Shown: positions 52,743 through 62,292, counted from the first letter of the stretch. The stretch: 64,000 nucleotides of DNA from Methanomassiliicoccales archaeon LGM-RCC1 (GCA_030168575.1 CP115555.1:1364001-1428000); one strand, 5' to 3'. Numbers and translations: made by a program. The notes: a model not told the origin generated them from the letters alone.

Positions 52743-54556
52743 TGTTTCACCTCGATTGCTCCGGTGGGGCATACGTTAGCGCACATTCCGCACCCTATGC
52801 ATTGAGTGGGATCTGTGGAGATCTGCCCCTCCTTGCTCTTGAACAAAGCCGGACAAGCGATGGTCCTGACGCAGTTGTAGCACTTGATGCATTTATCCTG
52901 GTGGACTTCCACAGCCTTGATCACCAGTTGCTTCTGCTTCTTCAATTCCAACGGGCAGGGGCACTTCGAGATGACCACAGCGACACCGTCGAAGTCCAAG
53001 GCATCCTTCATGACCTTTGTAGCTGCCTTCACGTCGTAAGGGTTGATCTCCCTGACGAACTTGACCCCGACTCCCTCGACCAATGACTTGATGTCTATGG
53101 CTTCGGTGGAGATGCCTCCGAAGTCCCTTCCGGTTCCGGGGTTGGGCTGATGGCCGGTCATCGCTGTCGTACGGTTGTCCAGGACTACGATGACGACCTT
53201 GTGGTTGTTGAACAGCGCATTGATCATCGGTGGGATTCCCGCATGGAAGAATGTGGAATCACCCATGAATGCGATAGCTTTCTGCTCGGTTGATTGCGCG
53301 AATCCTCCCGCCGCTCCGGCTCCTCCTCCCATGCAGATGATGAAGTCAGCAGCCTGGAATGGGGGCTGGACACCGAGGGTGTAGCATCCGATATCTGAAC
53401 AGTAGATCACGTCAGTGTTGCCTGCCGCCTTCTTCGCTGCTGCGAACATTCCTCTGTGGGGGCATCCGGCACAGAGTGTGGGCGGCCTGTTGGGAAGGAC
53501 GATCGATACCTTGGGCATAGGCTCGCTGAATTCCTGTACCTCGACCAGTTCCTTGATTCCCTTGAGCGTGTCCGGGGAGAACTCCCACTCTCTGGGAAGA
53601 TGTCCGGACCTCTTTCCGTAGACCTTGACTGAAACGGAGTTCTGTGCAGCGATCCTAAGGACCTGATCCTCTAGGAAGGGCTCCAGCTCCTCCACGACGA
53701 TGATTGCTTTCTTGTTCTTCATGAACTCGGCGATCTTCTTCTCAGGCAGAGGGTTGGTGAATCCTAGCTTGAGGATGCTGACGCCTTTGACGAACTCGCA
53801 GACGTATGTGTACGATACTCCGGATGTGATGACTCCTATTTCCCCGGAGCCCTCCGTGAAGTTCAGGGGAGACTCCTCAGACATCTCCTGGGCCTTCTTG
53901 TACAGGTTCAGAAGCCTGACCCTGTTCTGCTTCGCATAAGCGGGGATGTTGACGAACCTAGCGACATCCTTGTCGAAGTGGCCGATGGTCTTGGGCTCTG
54001 CCTTCTGGCCGAGCTCGACTACACCGCGGGCATGGTTGACCCTGGTGGTGGTCCTGAACAACAAGGGGAGAGTTAGCTCCTCGGAGACCCTGAAGGCCTC
54101 CTTGACCATATCCTTAGCCTCCTGGGGCGTGGAGGGTTCCATCATCGGTATCAGGGCCAATGTCGAATAGTAACGGTTGTCCTGCTCGTTCTGAGAGCTG
54201 TGGCAAGAAGGGTCATCTGCGGACATGATGAGCATTCCGCCTCTGATTCCAGCATAGGCCAGGGTCATCATCGGATCCGCAGCAACGTTCAATCCGACGT
54301 GCTTCATGAACACGAAGGACCTTACTCCGGAGGATGCAGCGGCTGCGGATACCTCCATGGCCACCTTCTCGTTAGTCGAGAACTCGAAGTACATGCCTGC
54401 TTCGGATGAGATCTTCTCCAGGATGTTCCCCACTTCCGATGAGGGGGTACCCGGATACGTTGATGCGAAGCCCGTACCGGCCTCGATCAATCCTCTAGTG
54501 ATGGCCTCGTTGCCCAGAAGGAGCTGCTTGCCATTTTCAGCGAGTAAATTCGGCAT
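52739..54556 (-). CDS. iorA: Indolepyruvate:ferredoxin oxidoreductase alpha subunit IorA
   Basis: 605-aa large subunit. The N-terminal pyrimidine-binding domain has LLLGNEAITRGLIEAGTGFA and TYPGTPSSEVG; the TPP domain has IYCSDIGCYTLGVQPPFQAA, MGDSTFFHAGIPPMINALFN and NRTTAMTGHQPNPGTG. Two [4Fe-4S] motifs close the protein (CIKCYNCVRTIAC and CIGCGMCANVCPTGAI). Function with IorB in aromatic amino-acid breakdown, in line with the arylacetate-CoA ligase genes nearby. Length is typical. Confidence 0.95.
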   Translation of the reverse strand: MPNLLAENGKQLLLGNEAITRGLIEAGTGFASTYPGTPSSEVGNILEKISSEAGMYFEFSTNEKVAMEVSAAAASSGVRSFVFMKHVGLNVAADPMMTLAYAGIRGGMLIMSADDPSCHSSQNEQDNRYYSTLALIPMMEPSTPQEAKDMVKEAFRVSEELTLPLLFRTTTRVNHARGVVELGQKAEPKTIGHFDKDVARFVNIPAYAKQNRVRLLNLYKKAQEMSEESPLNFTEGSGEIGVITSGVSYTYVCEFVKGVSILKLGFTNPLPEKKIAEFMKNKKAIIVVEELEPFLEDQVLRIAAQNSVSVKVYGKRSGHLPREWEFSPDTLKGIKELVEVQEFSEPMPKVSIVLPNRPPTLCAGCPHRGMFAAAKKAAGNTDVIYCSDIGCYTLGVQPPFQAADFIICMGGGAGAAGGFAQSTEQKAIAFMGDSTFFHAGIPPMINALFNNHKVVIVVLDNRTTAMTGHQPNPGTGRDFGGISTEAIDIKSLVEGVGVKFVREINPYDVKAATKVMKDALDFDGVAVVISKCPCPLELKKQKQLVIKAVEVHQDKCIKCYNCVRTIACPALFKSKEGQISTDPTQCIGCGMCANVCPTGAIEVKQ

Positions 54557-54651
54557 TTGAACACCTTATAATGGCACTGCCTATCTTATCGCGTAATTTA
54601 ATGCTTGGGTAGGGGAAGGATAATAAAAGGGCAGTTGATACTGCGGGACAA

Positions 54652-54735
54652 GCGAGGGTTGCCGAGCTAGGTCAAAGACGCAGGACTTAGGATCCTGTCC
54701 TTAGTGGTTCAAGGGTTCGAATCCCTTCCCTCGCA
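54652..54735 (+). tRNA. tRNA-Leu (anticodon UAG)
   Basis: Acceptor stem GCGAGGG (54652-54658) with CCCTCGC (54728-54734), anticodon stem CAGGA/TCCTG with loop CTTAGGA and anticodon TAG reading CUA, a long variable arm, and T arm GGGTTCGAATCCC. Discriminator A at 54735; CCA not encoded. Length 84 nt, a class II tRNA. A TATA-like AATAAAA lies near 54623-54629. Confidence 0.97.
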
Positions 54736-54748
54736 CTTCTCAGAAAAT

Positions 54749-54773
54749 GACGATGGGCGTTTTGCCCACCGTC
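54749..54773. terminator. Hairpin between tRNA-Leu and carB
   Basis: GACGATGGGC-GTTTT-GCCCACCGTC is a 10-bp stem with one A-C mismatch and a 5-nt loop, between the rightward tRNA and the leftward carB end. Confidence 0.5.
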
Positions 54774-54783
54774 TTTATGGTTT

Positions 54784-57700
54784 TCAGTTCACCAGTCTGT
54801 GGAACTCGGTGAGGCTTCTCACACCGGTCTTGCCGTTCCTGGCGACCTTTATGGCTCCGACGGTCATCTCAGCACCCTGTATGGTGGTGATGATCGGGAT
54901 CTGCAGCTCGACCGCGAGTCTCCTCATGGCCGCTCCGTCCCTGATCGCACCGGACTTCTGGGTGGGGGTGTTGATGATCATCTGTATCTTGCCCTCGCGC
55001 ATGGCACTTACGGCGTTGGGTGCCTGATTCTCGCTGACCTTGTACAGGGTGGCGACAGGCACTCCGTGATCGATGAGATACTTAGCGGTTCCCTTGGTGG
55101 CGTAGATCGTGAATCCGAGCTCATCCAGTGCCTTGGCCGACGGAAGGATCTTCTCCTTGTCGTTGTCGTTGACCGTGATGTAGACCCCTCCCGATTCGGT
55201 TGGATAGTTGCATCCGGCAGCGACCTGGGCCTTGTAGCATGCTGCGTAGAAGTCCTCGTCGATTCCCATGACCTCTCCGGTGGATTTCATCTCGGGTGTG
55301 AGGATGCAGTCCACTCCGGGGAGCTTCAGGAACGGGAACACTACCTCCTTGACAGCGTAGTGGTCCAGCTGCTTGTATCCGGTAAGTCCGAAGTCCTTCA
55401 GGGTCTTTCCGAGCATGATCTTGGTGGCGATCTTCGCCATCTGGATTCCGGTGGCCTTGGAGATGAAGGGTACGGTCCTCGATGCTCTGGGGTTGGCCTC
55501 GATCATATAGATCTCGTCGCCCTTGACCGCCAGCTGGAGGTTCATCAGTCCCTTTATGTGCAGTGCGAGTGCGACCCTCTTGGTGATGTCCAGGATCTCG
55601 TCGATCTTGTCCTGTCCGATCATCTTCGGGGGCATGACCATGGTTGCGTCTCCTGAGTGGCATCCGGCGTACTCGACGTGCTCCAGGATTCCTCCGATGT
55701 AGACGTCCGTTCCGTCAGCCACGCAGTCCACATCGATCTCGATGGCGTCGGTGAGGTACTTATCGATCAGGATCGGGTGGTTCCTGGATACCTTGACTGC
55801 GCTCTCGACGTATGTCTTCAGGTCCTCGGTCGAGTAGACGATCTCCATCGCCCTACCTCCAAGGACGTACGAAGGCCTGACGATGACAGGGTATCCGATG
55901 TCCTCTGCGATCTGCTTGGCCTCCTCGAATGAGTATCCGGTTCCGGATGAGGGTTGCTTGATCTTCAGGTCGTCCATCAGCTTGGAGAACCTGCGCCTGT
56001 CCTCTGCCACATCCATATCGTCTGGTGTGGTTCCCAGGACCTTGGTCTTGGTCCCTGCCAGTGCCTTCTCAAGGTCCACCGCCAGGTTGACGGAGGTCTG
56101 TCCTCCGTACTGGCAGATGACTCCGTCGGCATCCTCTGCCTCGATGACGTTCAGGACGTCTCCGAGTGTGAGGGGCTCGAAGTATAGCCTGTCGGACATG
56201 TCGAAGTCTGTCGAGACAGTCTCGGGGTTGTTGTTGACGATGACCGCATCCACTCCCTCCTCCTGAAGGGCCATGACTCCGTGGACACAGCAGTAGTCGA
56301 ACTCGATTCCCTGTCCGATCCTGATGGGTCCTCCTCCTACGATGACGACCTTCTTCTTGTCCTTGGAGGGCTTGGCCTCAGTCTCCCTGCATCCGTATGT
56401 CGAGTAGAAGTAGGGGGTCTTGGCCTCAAACTCTCCCGCACAGGTGTCGACCATCTTGAAGACAGGGACCAGTCCCTGCTTCTTCCTCATGTCGCGTATG
56501 TCCAGCGAGGGGTTGCCGGTGAGCTCTGCGATGGTCTCATCGGAGAATCCCATGAGCTTGGCTTCCTTCAGAACCTCTGGTGTGAGTCCGGCCTTGATCT
56601 TGTACTCCATCTTCACGATGTTCTGGAGCTTCCTTATGAAGAAGACATCCCAGTTGGTGAGCTCTGCGACCTTCTCGGGCGTCCAGCCTCTCCTGAGTGC
56701 CTCTCCCATCACGAATATGCGCTGATCGGTTGCGTGCTTAAGCAGGTCCTCGATGTCCTTGTCCAGGACGTCGAACCTGTCGAGTCCGTTGACTCCGATC
56801 TCCAATGACCTGAGGCCCTTGAGGAGACACTCCTCGAAGGTCCTTCCGATGGCCATGGTCTCTCCGGTGGACTTCATCTGCGTTCCGAGATGCCTGTCCA
56901 CTGTGCGGAACTTGTCGAATGGCCATCTGGCGATCTTAAGCACAACGTAGTCCACTGAAGGCTCGAAGGCCGACATGGTGGTTCCCGTGACCCTGTTGGG
57001 GATCTCGTCCAGCGTGTAGCCGAGACCGATCTTCATCGATACCCTGGCGATGGGGTATCCTGTGGCTTTGGACGCCAGTGCGGATGAACGGGACACACGG
57101 GGGTTGACCTCGATCAGCCTGTAGTCGCCGTTCTTGGGGTTGAATGCGAACTGGACGTTGCATCCTCCCTCGATGTTGAGCTCCCTCATGACCTTGATGG
57201 CTGAGTTCCTGAGCTTGTCCACGTCCTTCTCGGACAGTGTGAGGATGGGAGCACATACGATACTCTCTCCAGTGTGGATTCCCATCGGGTCGATGTTCTC
57301 CATGTTACAGATGATGATGCAGCTGTCGTTGGAATCCCTCATGACCTCGAACTCGATCTCCTTCCATCCCAGTACAGATTCCTCGATGAGGACCTGATGG
57401 ATACGGCTGTAAGCGAGTCCGTGTGCGGTGATCTCCTTCAGCTCCTTTTCGTCGTAGGCGATACCTCCTCCGGTACCTCCCAGCGTGAATGCGGGCCTGA
57501 CCAGGACCGGGTACCTTCCGATCTTCTCGGCTGCCTTGATCGCCTCATCGATGGAGTTGACGCTCTCGGACATCGGGATCGGCTCGCCGATCTTCATCAT
57601 GGCCTCCTTGAACAACTCTCTGTCCTCGGATTTCGCAATGGCATCGGGCTGTGTTCCTATGAGCTCGCAGTGAAGCCTGTCCAGGGTGCCGTTCTCAGCA

Positions 57701-57999
57701 AGCTCTGAACAGATGTTTAGTCCCGTCTGGCCTCCCATTCCGGAGACCACTCCGTCAACGCCTTCCTTCTCTATGATCTTGGCTACCGTCTCGGCGTTAA
57801 GCGGTTCTACGTAGACCGCATCAGCGGTCTCGGTGTCTGTCTGGATGGTTGCAGGGTTGGAGTTAACCAGGACCGTCTTGTATCCTTCTTCCCTGAGGGA
57901 ACGGCAGGCCTGTGTTCCGGAGAAATCGAACTCCGCTGCCTGACCGATGACTATGGGTCCGGATCCGATGACCAGGACCTTCTTGTAATCCTTCTTCAT
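54784..57999 (-). CDS. carB: Carbamoyl-phosphate synthase large subunit CarB
   Basis: 1071-aa synthase that makes carbamoyl phosphate from bicarbonate, 2 ATP and ammonia for pyrimidines and arginine. Two ATP-grasp halves are seen: KKVLVIGSGPIVIGQAAEFD near the N-terminus and KKKVVIVGGGPIRIGQGIEF near residue 550, each with ATP-binding blocks (RPAFTLGGTGGGIAYDEKEL; RPSYVLGGRAMEIVYSTEDL). A C-terminal MGS-like allosteric domain ends the protein (DRSVKNG-like AMREGKIQMIINTPTQKSGA). Full length. The carA stop overlaps the carB start (ATGA). With the defective CarA it probably uses free ammonia. Confidence 0.95.
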   Translation of the reverse strand: MKKDYKKVLVIGSGPIVIGQAAEFDFSGTQACRSLREEGYKTVLVNSNPATIQTDTETADAVYVEPLNAETVAKIIEKEGVDGVVSGMGGQTGLNICSELAENGTLDRLHCELIGTQPDAIAKSEDRELFKEAMMKIGEPIPMSESVNSIDEAIKAAEKIGRYPVLVRPAFTLGGTGGGIAYDEKELKEITAHGLAYSRIHQVLIEESVLGWKEIEFEVMRDSNDSCIIICNMENIDPMGIHTGESIVCAPILTLSEKDVDKLRNSAIKVMRELNIEGGCNVQFAFNPKNGDYRLIEVNPRVSRSSALASKATGYPIARVSMKIGLGYTLDEIPNRVTGTTMSAFEPSVDYVVLKIARWPFDKFRTVDRHLGTQMKSTGETMAIGRTFEECLLKGLRSLEIGVNGLDRFDVLDKDIEDLLKHATDQRIFVMGEALRRGWTPEKVAELTNWDVFFIRKLQNIVKMEYKIKAGLTPEVLKEAKLMGFSDETIAELTGNPSLDIRDMRKKQGLVPVFKMVDTCAGEFEAKTPYFYSTYGCRETEAKPSKDKKKVVIVGGGPIRIGQGIEFDYCCVHGVMALQEEGVDAVIVNNNPETVSTDFDMSDRLYFEPLTLGDVLNVIEAEDADGVICQYGGQTSVNLAVDLEKALAGTKTKVLGTTPDDMDVAEDRRRFSKLMDDLKIKQPSSGTGYSFEEAKQIAEDIGYPVIVRPSYVLGGRAMEIVYSTEDLKTYVESAVKVSRNHPILIDKYLTDAIEIDVDCVADGTDVYIGGILEHVEYAGCHSGDATMVMPPKMIGQDKIDEILDITKRVALALHIKGLMNLQLAVKGDEIYMIEANPRASRTVPFISKATGIQMAKIATKIMLGKTLKDFGLTGYKQLDHYAVKEVVFPFLKLPGVDCILTPEMKSTGEVMGIDEDFYAACYKAQVAAGCNYPTESGGVYITVNDNDKEKILPSAKALDELGFTIYATKGTAKYLIDHGVPVATLYKVSENQAPNAVSAMREGKIQMIINTPTQKSGAIRDGAAMRRLAVELQIPIITTIQGAEMTVGAIKVARNGKTGVRSLTEFHRLVN

Positions 58000-59072
58000 T
58001 GGGACACCCCCTTCACGACAGCGAGGAAGTCATCGTAGAGGAACACCGTGTCCCCCTGTCCAGTGCCTCCCTCTGGGCGGTACTCGTATCCGTACACCGG
58101 GAGCTTGGAATGCTTGAATCCCTCGATGATGTTGTCGTTGAGGTTCGTCTGTGTGACCTCGAGTCCGGCCGCCTTGAGGCTGTCGGGCTCCACGAAGTAG
58201 TCCTGCATCTGGGATGTCATGCAGATGCGACCTTTGATCTTGACAGGCTGGTTGCATCCGTGGTGGCCCAGTTTCATGTGGGAGACCTTTGCTCCCATGG
58301 CGATGGCGAGAATCTCTGATCCCAGCGCGACACCCATGATGGGCATCTTGGACGAGAGCTCTTTGACCGTTGCCACAGTGGGTGCGAGCTCAGGGTCGTT
58401 AGGGCATGCAGGTCCGCTGGAGACTATTACTCCCTTGGCACCGGACTTGATTATGTCCTCGGCCTTAACGTCATAGGGGAACCTGATCACGTTGAACCTC
58501 TCTCCGAGTGTCTCATAAAGTCCGCATCCGGTTCCGCAGTCTATCACCGCAATGGTGACATCCTTTCCGTTATCGAGCTTCTTGACCTCTTTGGGAGAGA
58601 CATCCTTGACGGATTTGTCGACCTTCAGGTCCTTGAGTTCCTTGACTGTCTTCTCTATGTCCGTTCCCTCTTTGACGATCTTTCCCTTCATCGTTCCGCA
58701 CTTGCGGATCTTGAGGGTAAGTTCGCGGGTGTCCACTCCGGTTAAGCCCACTGCTCCCTTCTCGACCATGAAGTCGCCGAGGAGGGTTCCGTTGTAGAAC
58801 TCGGAGGGCTCCGTGCAGAGCTCCCTCATCACTACACCGTTGACGTGGACCTTGTCGGACACATTGAATTCGTCTGTAACGCCATAATTCCCGATCAGAG
58901 GGTAAGTGAATACGATTATCTTCCCTTTGTTCGACGGATCAGTGATTGTCTCCTGATATCCGTCGACCCCTCCGGTCAAAAACACTACTTCTCCAGCTTT
59001 CTCGATGTTGGCACCGATCAGCTGACCATCGAATTTGGTCCCGTCTTCCAGGACCAGGTAGCCTCCTGTCAT
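57996..59072 (-). CDS. carA: Carbamoyl-phosphate synthase small subunit CarA with degenerate glutaminase site
   Basis: 358-aa small subunit with the CarA N-terminal domain (MTGGYLVLEDGTKFDGQLIG, GGVDGYQETITDPSNKGKII) and a class I glutaminase domain. But the nucleophile elbow that normally reads GICLGHQ is GVALGSE: the Cys is A249 and the following HQ is SE. The catalytic His of YHPE is R332 (YRPE), and the ITSQNHG block is MTSQMQD. It therefore cannot hydrolyse glutamine by the known mechanism, as in ammonia-dependent CPS I of vertebrates. It is still kept in an operon with intact carB (ATGA overlap), so it probably has a structural role. Confidence 0.93.
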   Translation of the reverse strand: MTGGYLVLEDGTKFDGQLIGANIEKAGEVVFLTGGVDGYQETITDPSNKGKIIVFTYPLIGNYGVTDEFNVSDKVHVNGVVMRELCTEPSEFYNGTLLGDFMVEKGAVGLTGVDTRELTLKIRKCGTMKGKIVKEGTDIEKTVKELKDLKVDKSVKDVSPKEVKKLDNGKDVTIAVIDCGTGCGLYETLGERFNVIRFPYDVKAEDIIKSGAKGVIVSSGPACPNDPELAPTVATVKELSSKMPIMGVALGSEILAIAMGAKVSHMKLGHHGCNQPVKIKGRICMTSQMQDYFVEPDSLKAAGLEVTQTNLNDNIIEGFKHSKLPVYGYEYRPEGGTGQGDTVFLYDDFLAVVKGVSQ

Positions 59073-59216
59073 CGAGATTTTAGTGATTTACGTAGCCTAT
59101 ATAATTCCTTGTCCTTCGAGTTTACATACTATTTTTCAGATTGTCGGTTTTCAGACATTTACCCTCAGAAGGGGCTTTTTGGATACATTTCTATAAGTCG
59201 ATAACATCACTCAATC

Positions 59217-60254
59217 ATGCGCGTATTGGGCGAGGATGCCTCCAACGAGAGTGTGAAACTCCAGGTTGAGACGGATGAAGATCTTTGGCATCTGTACAAC
59301 ATCATCGAGGTAGGTGACCTAGTTACCGCATCGACGACCAGGCGCGAAGAGAAGGCCGCGGACAAGCTCAGGGCCGAGAAGATGGAGAAGAAGAGGATGA
59401 CCCTCGGGATCCGCATCGAGAAGATCGAGTTCTCGGAGGACGACCTCAGGCTTAAGCTCCTAGGTATCATCGAGACCGGCCCGCAGGACATCGGTCAGCA
59501 CCATACCCTGATCTTCGAGAACGGGGACTCCATGACCATTCAGAAGAAGAAATGGAGGGCAACGCAGCTTGATAGGGTTAAGAAGGCCGTCACCGAATCC
59601 AAGAAACCCCGCATAGTGTTCGTATCCCTTGATCAGGATGAGGCCACCATCGCCATCCTCAGGCAGTACGGATTGAAGGAGATCGCCACTGTACGTTCAG
59701 GAAGGTCCGGAAAACAGTATGAAGAGAAGCCTTCCGTCGACGGCTATCACGGAGAGATTCACTCCAAATTGAAATTCATCATAGAGCCCAATATGCCCCT
59801 GGTCCTTCTGGGCCCTGGTTTCGAGAAGGAGACCCTGGCGGATGGTCTGAAGAAGATCGATCCCGAGATGTACAAGAAGGTCTACGTCTACCACACCGGT
59901 CAATCCGGCATGGTGGGGATCAACGAGCTGATGAAGGCTGGAATGGGGGCCGATGTGCTCAGGGAGTCCGCCGTGGGATCGGAGATAGAGGCCGTAGAGC
60001 AGCTTATGACCGAGATAGCTAAGGACGGGCTCGGAACATACGGTCCGAACGAGGTCATGAACGCTGCCATGTCCGGTGCGGTCGATAAACTGTTGATATT
60101 GGACTCGAAGGTCCGCGAGCAGGACCTGGACGACATAGTGCGTGCGGTCGAGTCGCAGAAGGGGTCTGTGATCATCATATCCTCTCAGCATGACGGGGGC
60201 AAGGAACTCGCTGCCCTGGGCGGAATGGGTGCGATCCTGCGCTATAAGGTGTAA
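59217..60254 (+). CDS. pelA: Pelota (aPelota/Dom34), ribosome rescue factor
   Basis: 345-aa three-domain factor that with aABCE1 splits stalled ribosomes, a paralogue of aRF1. Domain A begins VLGEDASNESVKLQVETDED and contains LWHLYNIIEVGDLVTASTTR, domain B has LVLLGPGFEKETLADGLKKI, and domain C has MNAAMSGAVDKLLILDSKVRE. It lacks the GGQ and NIKS motifs of release factors, as expected. Its relation to UAG decoding here is unknown but the protein is conserved in all archaea. Divergent from carA. Confidence 0.95.
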   Translation: MRVLGEDASNESVKLQVETDEDLWHLYNIIEVGDLVTASTTRREEKAADKLRAEKMEKKRMTLGIRIEKIEFSEDDLRLKLLGIIETGPQDIGQHHTLIFENGDSMTIQKKKWRATQLDRVKKAVTESKKPRIVFVSLDQDEATIAILRQYGLKEIATVRSGRSGKQYEEKPSVDGYHGEIHSKLKFIIEPNMPLVLLGPGFEKETLADGLKKIDPEMYKKVYVYHTGQSGMVGINELMKAGMGADVLRESAVGSEIEAVEQLMTEIAKDGLGTYGPNEVMNAAMSGAVDKLLILDSKVREQDLDDIVRAVESQKGSVIIISSQHDGGKELAALGGMGAILRYKV

Positions 60255-60420
60255 ATTCCTAAATCGGGACAACATCCCTATTTAATCCTATCAATCATTG
60301 ATCTAATCCAGACATCAGATGATTTTTCCGTACCCCTAACGATGTTATCAGAGACTCCCCTCGATTTGAAATCGAAAACGGGGATATCAGCTTATTAACT
60401 AAGAAAGAAACGTAGGATCC

Positions 60421-60792
60421 ATGTTTGAAGGTTTACTCATAAACAGAATCTTCGATGAGAAGAATGCACCTAACATCATCCTATTCCTGTACCTCTTCGG
60501 CCCTAAGACTAGAACGGAGATCTACGACAACATCTCACGCAACCCCCGCATGGCTGTTAAGATAGAGATGTTGATGTCCATGGGGCTGATCGAGGAGACG
60601 TACGGCTACAACGGCATGATGAATGCCCTCTACCTCACAGACCTTGGAGAGAAGTATGCGACATCCCTATGCGAACTTGAGAAGCTCTCGGGCGGGAACA
60701 TGGAGAAGTCCAGATGGAACCATGTGATGTCCAATATCGAGATGTTCACAGTCGGCAAGAAAGCTAAGTCGGTAGTGGACGAAAAGAAATGA
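60421..60792 (+). CDS. Winged-helix transcriptional regulator
   Basis: 123-aa member of the window's winged-helix family: APNIILFLYLFGPKTRTEIY, DNISRNPRMAVKIEMLMSMG, LIEETYGYNGMMNALYLTDL, GEKYATSLCELEKL, then a basic C-terminal tail of ~35 residues. Lies between pelota and the convergent paaK. A TATA-like CTTATTAA lies about 30 nt before the start. Candidate regulator of paaK and the conserved operator, but this is only positional. Confidence 0.75.
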   Translation: MFEGLLINRIFDEKNAPNIILFLYLFGPKTRTEIYDNISRNPRMAVKIEMLMSMGLIEETYGYNGMMNALYLTDLGEKYATSLCELEKLSGGNMEKSRWNHVMSNIEMFTVGKKAKSVVDEKK

Positions 60793-60809
60793 AGGGGGGT
60801 TATCCCCCT
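60793..60809. terminator. Hairpin between regulator and paaK
   Basis: AGGGGG-GTTAT-CCCCCT forms a 6-bp stem with a 5-nt loop directly after the regulator stop and before the convergent paaK stop. Confidence 0.6.
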
Positions 60810-60815
60810 GATGTT

Positions 60816-62117
60816 TCATTCGTAACTGCGGTTGTCGGTTACGTGCGAGGCCTTGCCCTCAAACCTAGGCAGGGTGCCGGGCAGGCAGAGTTTGACCTCG
60901 GCCTTGATATTCAGGACATCCTTGAGTCTCCTGGAGAGCTCATTGGACATCTTATTGAGCTTCACCATGTCCTCTGTAAGGGACTCCTCTGTGAGCTCGA
61001 CCTCGACCAACAGGTTGTCCATGTAGTTCTCGTTGGTGAGTGTCAAATGGTAGAACGGTGAGAGCCATGAGATCTCGCCGATGACGCTCTCGATCTGGCT
61101 GGGGAACACGTTGACTCCGCGGACGACGAGCATATCGTCTGTCCTTCCTGATATCCTCATCAGTCTGGGGTGAGTCCTTCCGCACTTGCAAGGGGTCCAG
61201 TCGATGGCTGAGATATCCCCTATCCTGTACCTGATGAGCGGGAAAGCTTCCTTCTGCAGCATCGTGATGACGATTGCCCCCCTCTCTCCTTCCTTACAGG
61301 GCTGGTCGTTCTCGTCAAGGATCTCGACATAAGCAAGGTCGGCCCAGAGATGGAGCCCATCCTGCTGCTCGCACTCGAGGAACATGGGGCCGTAGAACTC
61401 ACTGGCGCCGTAGCAGTTGTAAGTTTTAATTCCGGTACGCTCCTCGAGCTTCTTCCTCATGCTCTCGGACCAGGGCTCTCCCCCGGCGATTCCTTTCCTG
61501 ACCTTGGTAGCCTTCCTGAGATCAATGCCCATCTGATCACAGACATCAGCGATATGGAAGTAGTACGACGGTGTTCCTGCGAGAGCCGTGACCGGAAGGT
61601 CCTGCATCAATTGGATCTGCCTGTTTGTGTTTCCTGTGCTGATAGGAAGAACGGTTGCACCGATCCTCTCTGCACCGTAGTGAACACCGAGTCCTCCGGT
61701 GAACAGTCCGTATCCGTGCATGTTCTGAACCATATCCTTCTTGGTCATGCCGAACGAGGTCATTCCTCTTGCGAGGGCCTCTGTCCAGTTATCCAGGTCC
61801 TTCTGGGTGTATCCGACGACAGTGGGCTTACCTGTGGTTCCTGACGAAACGTGTATCCTCACGAGATCATCGTACGGAACGACGAAGAGCTTGTCAGGAT
61901 AGTTGTCACGGAGATCGGTCTTCTTCATGAAGGGGACCTTTCTGAAATCCTCGAAACTCTTGATATCCTCGGGCTTAACACCAGCCTCGTCCATCCTCTT
62001 GTGGAAGAACTCGGACTTAACATACATCTCCGCAACCTTCTCCTGAAGGAGGCGCAGCTGCATCTTCTCGAGTTCCTCACGGGGCATCGTTTCGATCTTC
62101 TCGTTCCAGAAAGCCAT
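60816..62117 (-). CDS. paaK: Phenylacetate-CoA ligase PaaK-type (arylacetate-CoA ligase)
   Basis: 433-aa AMP-forming ligase that converts phenylacetate or related arylacetates and CoA to the CoA ester. The P-loop-like VRIHVSSGTTGKPTVVGYTQ, the core SEFYGPMFLECEQQDGLHLW, RYRIGDISAID and the C-terminal GTLPRFEGKASHVTDNR are diagnostic. ATG 62117 (MAFWNEKIETMPREEL) matches usual starts. In this lineage it may run in reverse to conserve energy from arylacetyl-CoA made by IorAB; that is an inference. Its promoter carries the operator-like block shared with the symporter. A second copy begins off the right edge. Confidence 0.93.
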   Translation of the reverse strand: MAFWNEKIETMPREELEKMQLRLLQEKVAEMYVKSEFFHKRMDEAGVKPEDIKSFEDFRKVPFMKKTDLRDNYPDKLFVVPYDDLVRIHVSSGTTGKPTVVGYTQKDLDNWTEALARGMTSFGMTKKDMVQNMHGYGLFTGGLGVHYGAERIGATVLPISTGNTNRQIQLMQDLPVTALAGTPSYYFHIADVCDQMGIDLRKATKVRKGIAGGEPWSESMRKKLEERTGIKTYNCYGASEFYGPMFLECEQQDGLHLWADLAYVEILDENDQPCKEGERGAIVITMLQKEAFPLIRYRIGDISAIDWTPCKCGRTHPRLMRISGRTDDMLVVRGVNVFPSQIESVIGEISWLSPFYHLTLTNENYMDNLLVEVELTEESLTEDMVKLNKMSNELSRRLKDVLNIKAEVKLCLPGTLPRFEGKASHVTDNRSYE

Positions 62118-62123
62118 CTTAAA

Positions 62124-62186
62124 CACCAATGTCGTGTGCTATCACTTAGCACGGTACCCCTCTGTAATGATACTTTCAATATAAGG
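62124..62186 (-). promoter_or_regulatory. paaK promoter with conserved dyad operator
   Basis: TATA box (minus-strand CCTTATATT, 62178-62186). At the predicted start site GTGCTA-TCACT-TAGCAC (62136-62152) forms a 6-bp dyad within a 33-nt block (62124-62156) nearly identical to 35024-35056, with the TATA box at the same distance in both. A common regulator of paaK and the symporter operon is inferred. Confidence 0.65.
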
Positions 62187-62292
62187 ATTGCTGGAGTTTG
62201 GACCCTTTCCATTATAAAAAGTGACTTTCCAAGAATTCAAACAAAAGCATTTTCTTATAGCTTTATTATTTGCTTAGTCAATTATAATAATA

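Noticed and set aside
54799-57708. Plus-strand frames of 100-285 codons opposite carB
   Set aside because: They are antisense shadows of a well-conserved enzyme gene.
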